Positions 6,215 through 11,061 of a DNA stretch of 11,061 bases are shown here, piece after piece. The stretch comes from Flavobacteriales bacterium UBA1959. Its GTDB lineage: Bacteria; Bacteroidota; Bacteroidia; Flavobacteriales_D; Sanyastnellaceae. The number at the start of each line of letters is the position of its first letter. Position 1 is the stretch's first letter. The stretch covers positions 707-11,767 of the forward strand of contig DDEH01000084.1 in assembly GCA_002336085.1 (NCBI GenBank). The letters are read 5' to 3'. Under the pieces are notes generated by a model, which was given only the letters and a program-made list of their open reading frames with translations, was not told the origin of the DNA and searched no databases. The position numbers and the translations under genes were made by a program.

Positions 6215-7481
6215 CGCACCCTTGGCTGAACGCATGCGGCCAAAATCTCTCGAGGATTACCTCGGACAGGGTCACCTCGTGGGAACTGGGCAGGTGCTCC
6301 GTCGCAGCATCGAAAGCGGAAATGTTCCTTCGATGATATTGTGGGGTCCTCCGGGAGTTGGAAAAACGACCCTCGCACGAATCATTGCCGAACACAGTGA
6401 ACGACCGTTTCACCAAATATCAGCGATCAACAGTGGAGTGAAGGAAGTCCGAGAAGTGATTGCACAAGTCAGTCGTTCGGGCATGTTTTCTGGCCGGGCC
6501 ATTCTGTTTATTGATGAGATTCACCGTTTTTCAAAATCCCAGCAAGACAGTCTCTTAGGCGCTGTGGAAAAGGGGCTGGTTACGCTGATTGGCGCGACTA
6601 CGGAAAACCCGTCTTTCGAAGTAATACCAGCATTAATAAGCAGGTGTCAAACATATGTATTAGAGCAATTTAACGAAAATCAACTAAAGTCAATTGTATA
6701 TAAGGCAATTGAGAGCGATGCACTCTTTTCAGAAGTAAAAGTTGAGGTGAAGGAGTGGGAAGTTTTTCTTCGATCGAGTTCCGGTGATGCCCGAAAATTG
6801 CTCAATATTTTGGAGCTGTTAGTGGACCATAATGAGGGCAGAGAGTTAGTGGTCACTAACGCATTGGTCAAGCAGGTAGTTCATGACTCCGTGAGTCGTT
6901 ATGACAAAAAAGGGGAGTCACATTATGACATGGCTTCTGCGCTGATCAAGAGCATAAGGGGAAGTGATCCCAATGGGGCAGTTTATTACTTGGCCCGAAT
7001 GGTGGCTGGCGGTGAAGATCCAAAATTCATTGCACGGAGGCTTATCATCTCTGCATCTGAAGATATCGGATTGGCAAATCCAACGGCATTGGTCATTGCC
7101 AATGAAACATTCTCTGCGATTGAACGCATTGGCATGCCTGAAGGTCGCATCGTCTTGTCGCAATGTGTTATTTATCTCGCGACAAGCCCGAAGAGCAATG
7201 CGTCATATAGGGCAATTGCAATTGCCCTAGGTGAAGTTGAATCGTCAGGCGATTTGCCGGTTCCCATTCACCTGCGTAATGCACCCAACGCATGGATGAA
7301 GCAACAAGGTTTTGGCAAAGGCTATACTCATGATCATGCGGCTCCAGAGCACTTTAGCGGTCAAGAATTTCTGCCCGAACAAATTTCGGGGACGCAGTTT
7401 TATGAGCCAGGGTCAAATCCGAAAGAACAAACGATACGCGAGAAATTAAGGACGCTTTGGAAGTCCAAGTACGGCTATTGA
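6204..7481 (+). CDS. rarA: Replication-associated recombination protein A, AAA+ ATPase, 425 aa
   Basis: RarA (MgsA, the bacterial homologue of Mgs1/WRNIP1) is a clamp-loader-like AAA+ ATPase acting at stalled replication forks with SSB. Features in order: an N-terminal APLAERMRPKSLEDYLGQ box typical of clamp-loader relatives; Walker A GPPGVGKT (48-55); Walker B ILFIDEIHRF with DEIH at 104-107; sensor 1 around GATTENPSFEV (130-140); a probable arginine finger Arg147 (LISRC); sensor 2 region SGDARKLLNILE; then the C-terminal tetramerisation domain (YYLARMVAGGEDPKFIARRL, SEDIGLANP) and the usual tail ending LRTLWKSKYGY. Length is as expected. The start is ATGATG at 6204/6207, overlapping the end of the acyltransferase gene (stop 6212-6214), so translation is probably coupled. 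The 3' end overlaps the convergent protease gene by 7 bp. A segment near 6615-6716 is richer in AT and in rarely used codons than its surroundings. Confidence 0.97.
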   Translation: MMFDAPLAERMRPKSLEDYLGQGHLVGTGQVLRRSIESGNVPSMILWGPPGVGKTTLARIIAEHSERPFHQISAINSGVKEVREVIAQVSRSGMFSGRAILFIDEIHRFSKSQQDSLLGAVEKGLVTLIGATTENPSFEVIPALISRCQTYVLEQFNENQLKSIVYKAIESDALFSEVKVEVKEWEVFLRSSSGDARKLLNILELLVDHNEGRELVVTNALVKQVVHDSVSRYDKKGESHYDMASALIKSIRGSDPNGAVYYLARMVAGGEDPKFIARRLIISASEDIGLANPTALVIANETFSAIERIGMPEGRIVLSQCVIYLATSPKSNASYRAIAIALGEVESSGDLPVPIHLRNAPNAWMKQQGFGKGYTHDHAAPEHFSGQEFLPEQISGTQFYEPGSNPKEQTIREKLRTLWKSKYGY

Positions 7482-9196
7482 ATCAATAGGAGGGACTGGC
7501 TGCAAAGAACTTCGTTGCCAGCAGAGAGTTGAAAGATATAACTCCCGGATGTGGTCTTTAGATTCGAAACCCAACCTTGGTGGTGGCCATTCCAAGTGTT
7601 CCAAGTGGGAACCTTGCCCTCGGCAAACAACCCTCCATTTGCATTCCACATTCGCCATGTGTCAGGCGTTTTTAATCCCGAGTAAATCCATCGAATTGTT
7701 CCTTCTGTGCATGGATTAGGAAAAAGCAGCAGTTCTATGTCCTCGCTCATTTCCTCCCATTCTGCAGCACCTGTTTCATCGAGTATTTTGTACGCGATGC
7801 GCAGATCGGGGATGCCAAATCCCATGCTATCATTTGGAGAGGCAGCGAGATGACTCGAGTTGATGATGGCGAGTCGTACTTCTTGGGCTGTGGCTTCCGG
7901 AAAGGCCTGCCAGAGGCACGCGGCAGCGCCGCACAGGATAGGCGAGGAAAAGCTCGTTCCATTTCCGTTGCGAATGGTGCTATCGGCATATGGATAGGCT
8001 GCCTGCACGCCCAGTGCCATCACGTCGGGTTTGATTCGACCGTCTGATGTGGGGCCATAGCCACTAAATGATGCGTGGGTCCCTTCGTTATTCACTGCTC
8101 CCACTGCCAATATACCGTCCGCATCGGCTGGTGCAGTAATGTAATGCCAAGGGGCATTGCCACTATTTCCTGCGCTGGTCACGCATAGAATTCCTCTCTC
8201 AGCAGCCCACTGGGTTGCTTGGGAAATGCGCGCGGTGATGCCATTCAACTCCTCCGTGCTATGGTTCATTGTTGAGTCGTCGAATTGGCTGTAGCCCAAG
8301 GAGGTATTGATCATGTCGATTCCAATGCTGTCCGCATGTTCTGCTGCTGCAATCCAATAATCCTCCTCAATCAGGTATTCGCTGTAGGCATCTTCCGTGC
8401 GGTAGAGCCAAAATGTTCCTTCAGGCGCCGTGCCTATGAGCGAATCCTCAAGACTGCCTGCGATGGTTCCCAAAACAGCCGTGCCGTGCCGATGATGCGC
8501 ATACAGTCCGCCTTGCGAGTCCATGGCGTCAATGCCATCACGAATGCGTCCCTCTTCGCGTGCTTTTTCAAAAATGGGCAGTTGATCTACATTTTCAAAT
8601 CCGGCATCTAACACAGCAATCCACATCCCGTGGCCTCTAAACCCCATTCCGTGAAGCCATTCACCATGCAATTGCGAGAGCGGCGACCACCCTTGTCCAT
8701 AGGATTGACTGGTCTCTGATCCGCTTCGGGTATTTGGCCTGTCAATCGCCTCTTCCAATTCGCCCCGTTTCGATCCGGTTTGGACTACATTTTTAACGGC
8801 GGAGATCATCGGCAGATCGAGCAATGTTTGAATGTCAAAGGTGGTGTCCCTTAATCGAACAGTTATCGCATTGAACCATTTGCTCTTTAGAATTATTTCG
8901 ATTTGTTCCAATGAGTCCAGTGCTGCGAGATAAGAAGGAGGAATGGGGAGGTCCTGTGAGGTCACAGGTATCGATTGCGCTTTCCGGCGTTCCAAAGATC
9001 GATCGCTTAAAAAAGCTTCGGGCTGGTCCAAGGAGAATGGTGTTTCATGGCCTGGAAACAGTTCACTTTGTTCTTTTCCTTCAAATTGAACCCAGTATCG
9101 ATTCGGAGCAGATTGGGACCAGCCCAATCCAGCATAGAGCAGTGCGAATGTTACGTTCACTAGGACGATTGACCACTTCTTTCTCGGAAAGCTCAT
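7475..9196 (-). CDS. S8 (subtilisin-like) serine protease with T9SS C-terminal sorting domain, 573 aa
   Basis: An exported endopeptidase. Domains in order: a signal peptide (about 1-28, basic MSFPRKKW start, hydrophobic core, ending near GWSQSA); an N-terminal prodomain-like region (about 30-145) containing SLDQPEAFLSDRSLERR, a block I associate with Bacteroidota secreted S8 proteases; and the peptidase S8 domain (about 175-470). The catalytic triad is Asp197 (VLDAGF), His237 (HRHGTAV) and Ser415 (NGTSFSSP), with oxyanion Asn344 (SAGNSGNAP); all are intact. From about 485 there is a C-terminal domain beginning LLLFPNP and ending GSYIFQLSAGNEVLCSQSLLL, the pattern of a T9SS type A sorting domain (TIGR04183-like), so the protein is likely exported across the outer membrane and released or anchored. 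The start ATG overlaps the stop of the upstream MORN-protein gene (ATGA), implying coupled expression. Natural substrate is unknown. No terminator is visible after the stop, which lies inside the end of rarA. Confidence 0.93.
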   Translation of the reverse strand: MSFPRKKWSIVLVNVTFALLYAGLGWSQSAPNRYWVQFEGKEQSELFPGHETPFSLDQPEAFLSDRSLERRKAQSIPVTSQDLPIPPSYLAALDSLEQIEIILKSKWFNAITVRLRDTTFDIQTLLDLPMISAVKNVVQTGSKRGELEEAIDRPNTRSGSETSQSYGQGWSPLSQLHGEWLHGMGFRGHGMWIAVLDAGFENVDQLPIFEKAREEGRIRDGIDAMDSQGGLYAHHRHGTAVLGTIAGSLEDSLIGTAPEGTFWLYRTEDAYSEYLIEEDYWIAAAEHADSIGIDMINTSLGYSQFDDSTMNHSTEELNGITARISQATQWAAERGILCVTSAGNSGNAPWHYITAPADADGILAVGAVNNEGTHASFSGYGPTSDGRIKPDVMALGVQAAYPYADSTIRNGNGTSFSSPILCGAAACLWQAFPEATAQEVRLAIINSSHLAASPNDSMGFGIPDLRIAYKILDETGAAEWEEMSEDIELLLFPNPCTEGTIRWIYSGLKTPDTWRMWNANGGLFAEGKVPTWNTWNGHHQGWVSNLKTTSGSYIFQLSAGNEVLCSQSLLLIQ

Positions 9197-10296
9197 TTTA
9201 TTTCTGAGGCAATTAGCTTACCATTTTCGTAAGTCTCGATGAGATGCAAGCGATTGTTGTTGTCGTAATGAAAGACTTCGCCATCGAGGAGACCATTTGA
9301 GTATTCGCCTTCGCGACGGATCAATTCACCATCCAACACACGCCGGAAGAATTTATCGCCACTCACGGGGTCCATTGCCTCTTCCAATGCCCATTCACCG
9401 GCATCGTGCCATTCGCGAAAGGGACCCTCTTTTTGCTGATTGACAACCGAAAACTCCTCCCGTGGTCGCCCATCTGGAAAGGTGACGAGGACGTCACCAT
9501 TCTCATGAATTTCCTTGACCAATTCTCCTTCCTCGAATTGCCGTGTGTTTTCAAGCGTTCCATCTTCGGCGAAAGTCTTCCAGAATCCGTGTTCTTGCCC
9601 ATTCTTGTACATTCCAATGGAGCGAGGCCTTCCATTGGAATGGCTGACACGGCATGTTCCATGAAAATGTCCGTTGTCGTAGCCGATTTCCGAGAGAAGA
9701 ATGCGAGTTTCATCCCACGTTTGCCACATCCCGTGTCGATTGCCTCTTACGAACTCTCCTTTTTCGAGAAGTTGGCCTTTCGAACCGAATCTTTTGGAGT
9801 CGCCATTTAAGACGTCATTTTCATAATTTTCCACGAGCCGCAATTCCGCCATGGAGTCAAAGTATTTCCACTCGCCTTGCTTTTTGCGGATATTCTCATC
9901 ATTCTCGTCCAGTTCGCGGGAAGTGAGATATAGGCCTTTGGCCTGGAGGCTGCCGTCTTTTCGGAATAATTGAGTGGATGCTCGCATGCCATTGCTGGAT
10001 TGAATCACTTCGGACATGACTTCGCCGCTTTCATAATAGAAAGTAAACACACCCATGGGCTCACCCGAGCGAAAACTTCCTGCGTAGTAAAGGTTTCCAT
10101 TTGGCCATACTCGAATCCACTTGCCCTCTTTCTTATTGGCAGCATCCACCAAGTTGAAATCCGTTCCTGCCTCGCCTTGAGGCCAAGCTGAACTGCCCGT
10201 CAGTCCGGGCTGAGTCCAACTGACAGAAGTTATCGAAAGCAAAGCAAATAAAAGAACGAGCAGCTGGGAGTACCTAGGGAGAATTCGTTGCATCAT
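9193..10296 (-). CDS. Exported MORN-repeat (MORN_2 / YwqK-like) protein, 367 aa
   Basis: A repeat protein with an N-terminal signal peptide (about 1-28, core LLVLLFALLSITSVSW) and then many short beta-hairpin repeats of the MORN_2 type, pattern G-x-W-x-x-[YFW]-x-x-x-G-x-L ... Y-x-x-G. Clear units start at about GKWIRVWPNGNL (58), GVFTFYYESGEV (82), GEWKYFDSMAEL (141), GDSKRFGSKGQL (165), GMWQTWDETRIL (189), GTCRVSHSNGRP (213), GFWKTFAEDGTL (237), GPFREWHDAGEW (291) and GEVFHYDNNNRL (339). No enzymatic motif is visible. Proteins of this family are often auto-labelled YwqK-family antitoxin; the signal peptide argues for an envelope or periplasmic location and I see no toxin gene beside it. The start is ATGATG at 10296/10293. 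The stop TGA shares an ATGA with the protease start, so the two form one operon. A perfect 12-bp inverted repeat lies inside the gene at 9610-9642. Function is unknown; a binding or scaffold role is plausible. Confidence 0.88.
   Translation of the reverse strand: MMQRILPRYSQLLVLLFALLSITSVSWTQPGLTGSSAWPQGEAGTDFNLVDAANKKEGKWIRVWPNGNLYYAGSFRSGEPMGVFTFYYESGEVMSEVIQSSNGMRASTQLFRKDGSLQAKGLYLTSRELDENDENIRKKQGEWKYFDSMAELRLVENYENDVLNGDSKRFGSKGQLLEKGEFVRGNRHGMWQTWDETRILLSEIGYDNGHFHGTCRVSHSNGRPRSIGMYKNGQEHGFWKTFAEDGTLENTRQFEEGELVKEIHENGDVLVTFPDGRPREEFSVVNQQKEGPFREWHDAGEWALEEAMDPVSGDKFFRRVLDGELIRREGEYSNGLLDGEVFHYDNNNRLHLIETYENGKLIASEIK
9610..9642. repeat. Perfect 12-bp inverted repeat inside the MORN-protein gene
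   Basis: On the plus strand CATTCCAATGGA (9610-9621) and its exact reverse complement TCCATTGGAATG (9631-9642) flank a 9-base loop. It falls within codons 219-229 (HSNGRPRSIGM) of the minus-strand gene. No T-tract follows, so it is not a typical terminator. The mRNA should form a stable hairpin here; whether that matters is unknown. Confidence 0.85.
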
Positions 10297-10453
10297 GTGG
10301 GCGAAATTAAGAAACGGACTCTATCGAAGATGATTTTTAAAGAAGTATTCAATTGGAACGAGAATCAATATGCAGAATTGTGAAGCCGGGGGTGGAATTC
10401 AGAAGTGGCTTGTTGTAGTTTTGCCCTCGAAATCACCAATTCTATCATTCGTT
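10297..10453. other. 157-bp divergent intergenic region between the MORN/S8 operon and mdh
   Basis: The region is AT-rich in its left half and must hold promoters for both divergent units. On the plus strand a TAGTTTTG at 10416-10423 fits the -7 consensus. On the minus strand the closest candidate, TAATTTCG (10309-10302), has one mismatch in the TTTG part and lies very near the start codon, so I do not call it. No tandem repeats, RNA gene or small ORF is recognised here. Confidence 0.6.
10416..10423 (+). promoter_or_regulatory. Putative -7 box (TAGTTTTG) for mdh
   Basis: An exact match to TAnnTTTG, ending 30 bases before the mdh ATG, which would leave a leader of roughly 25-28 nt. No TTG is found at the expected -33 spacing, so support comes only from the -7 match and its position. 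Confidence 0.35.
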
Positions 10454-11061
10454 ATGAAAGTTACTGTAGTAGGGGCCGGAAATGTAGGAGCAACCTGTGC
10501 AAATGTGCTAGCCACACGCGAAGTGGCCAACGAAGTTGTGCTGCTCGATATCAAAGATGGTTTTGCAGAAGGCAAGGCCTTGGACATTTGGGAAACGGCA
10601 CCGATTAACCTGTTTGATACACGTACCGTTGGAGCAACAAACGACTACGTCAAGACGGCTGGATCGGATGTGGTGGTGATAACTAGTGGCTTGCCAAGAA
10701 AGCCGGGCATGACCCGTGACGACTTGATCGCGACCAACTCTGGAATTGTAAAGAGTGTGACGAAGTCAATTCTAGAACACAGTCCAGAAGCCATTATCAT
10801 TGTGGTCTCCAACCCGCTTGACGTCATGACTTACTGTGCATACCTCACTGCAAACAAGCCTTCCAATAAAGTCATGGGTATGGCAGGTATCTTGGATACC
10901 GCTCGCTATCGAGCTTTTTTGGCGGAAGCTTTGGATTGTTCACCAAAAGACATTCAAGCGGTATTGATGGGTGGGCATGGTGATACGATGGTTCCACTGC
11001 CGCGCTACACAACGGTTGGAGGAATTCCTGTAACCGAATTGATCGATGGTGACAAGCTTGA
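10454..11061 (+). CDS. mdh: Malate dehydrogenase, LDH-like type (N-terminal part, 3' end outside window)
   Basis: NAD-dependent malate dehydrogenase of the TCA cycle, interconverting malate and oxaloacetate in the cytoplasm. The first 202 codons are present out of an expected 310 or so; the frame runs off the window with no stop. Visible: the NAD-binding glycine motif GAGNVGA (7-13); Asp32 at the end of the second strand (LLDI), which selects NAD over NADP; the mobile-loop and substrate arginines Arg82 and Arg88 in GLPRKPGMTRDD; Asn120 (VSNPLD); Asp148 and Arg151 in ILDTARYR; and the catalytic His175 in MGGHGDTMVPL. The arginine at position 82 in the GLPRKPGM loop, with no glutamine there, favours malate dehydrogenase over lactate dehydrogenase. 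ATG 10454 is chosen because MKVTVVGAGNVG is the canonical start of the Rossmann fold. No clear Shine-Dalgarno site precedes it. Confidence 0.97.
   Translation, partial: MKVTVVGAGNVGATCANVLATREVANEVVLLDIKDGFAEGKALDIWETAPINLFDTRTVGATNDYVKTAGSDVVVITSGLPRKPGMTRDDLIATNSGIVKSVTKSILEHSPEAIIIVVSNPLDVMTYCAYLTANKPSNKVMGMAGILDTARYRAFLAEALDCSPKDIQAVLMGGHGDTMVPLPRYTTVGGIPVTELIDGDKL

Noticed and set aside
8285..8611. 108-codon open frame on the plus strand within the protease gene
   Set aside because: It is antisense to the intact catalytic domain of the S8 protease; a shadow of constrained codons on the other strand.
9193..10296. Toxin-antitoxin system suggested by the YwqK-like repeat protein
   Set aside because: The protein has a signal peptide and there is no small toxin-like gene beside it; its partner is an S8 protease.
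1..11061. Search for CRISPR arrays, insertion sequences, tRNA or rRNA genes and attachment sites
   Set aside because: No regularly spaced repeats, transposase-like protein, terminal inverted repeats or tRNA-like cloverleaf sequence was seen by eye.

Overview
This window is a mostly ordinary chromosomal segment of a Gram-negative Bacteroidota bacterium, probably Flavobacteriales-like. The reasons are: a subtilisin-type exoprotease with a type IX secretion (T9SS) C-terminal sorting domain; matches to the Bacteroidota -7 promoter element TAnnTTTG upstream of genes; weak or absent Shine-Dalgarno sites; an LpxL/HtrB-type lipid A acyltransferase; and a short LDH-like malate dehydrogenase. The species cannot be named from the sequence.

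Layout. (1) 1-2823 (+): the 3' two-thirds of rpoC, entering just after the NADFDGD catalytic region, followed by a strong A-tract/stem/T-tract terminator at 2843-2876 that can work on both strands. (2) 2934-4424 (-): a conserved protein of about 496 aa with no assigned function, convergent with rpoC. (3) 4425-4496: a compact 72-bp divergent promoter region holding a 19-bp imperfect direct repeat with a 33-bp period. Each copy contains a TTTG/CAAA dyad and TAnnTTTG-like boxes on both strands. (4) 4497-7481 (+): a tight three-gene operon of a PhnP-like metallo-beta-lactamase-fold phosphodiesterase, an LpxL-family acyltransferase and the AAA+ recombination factor RarA. (5) 10296-7475 (-): a two-gene operon of an exported MORN-repeat protein and a T9SS-exported S8 protease, coupled by an ATGA overlap. 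It converges on rarA with a 7-bp tail-to-tail overlap. (6) 10297-10453: a divergent intergenic region. (7) 10454-11061 (+): the first 202 codons of mdh, cut off by the window edge.

The genes are mainly housekeeping (transcription, envelope lipid A, replication-fork repair, TCA cycle) plus one cell-envelope/secretion module. No mobile element, CRISPR array, tRNA or rRNA was recognised, and there is no convincing new defence or biosynthetic system. The parts most worth a second look are the repeat-bearing divergent promoter at about 4448-4499 with a possibly leaderless downstream gene, a perfect 12-bp inverted repeat inside the MORN gene, and the MORN/S8 protease pair.
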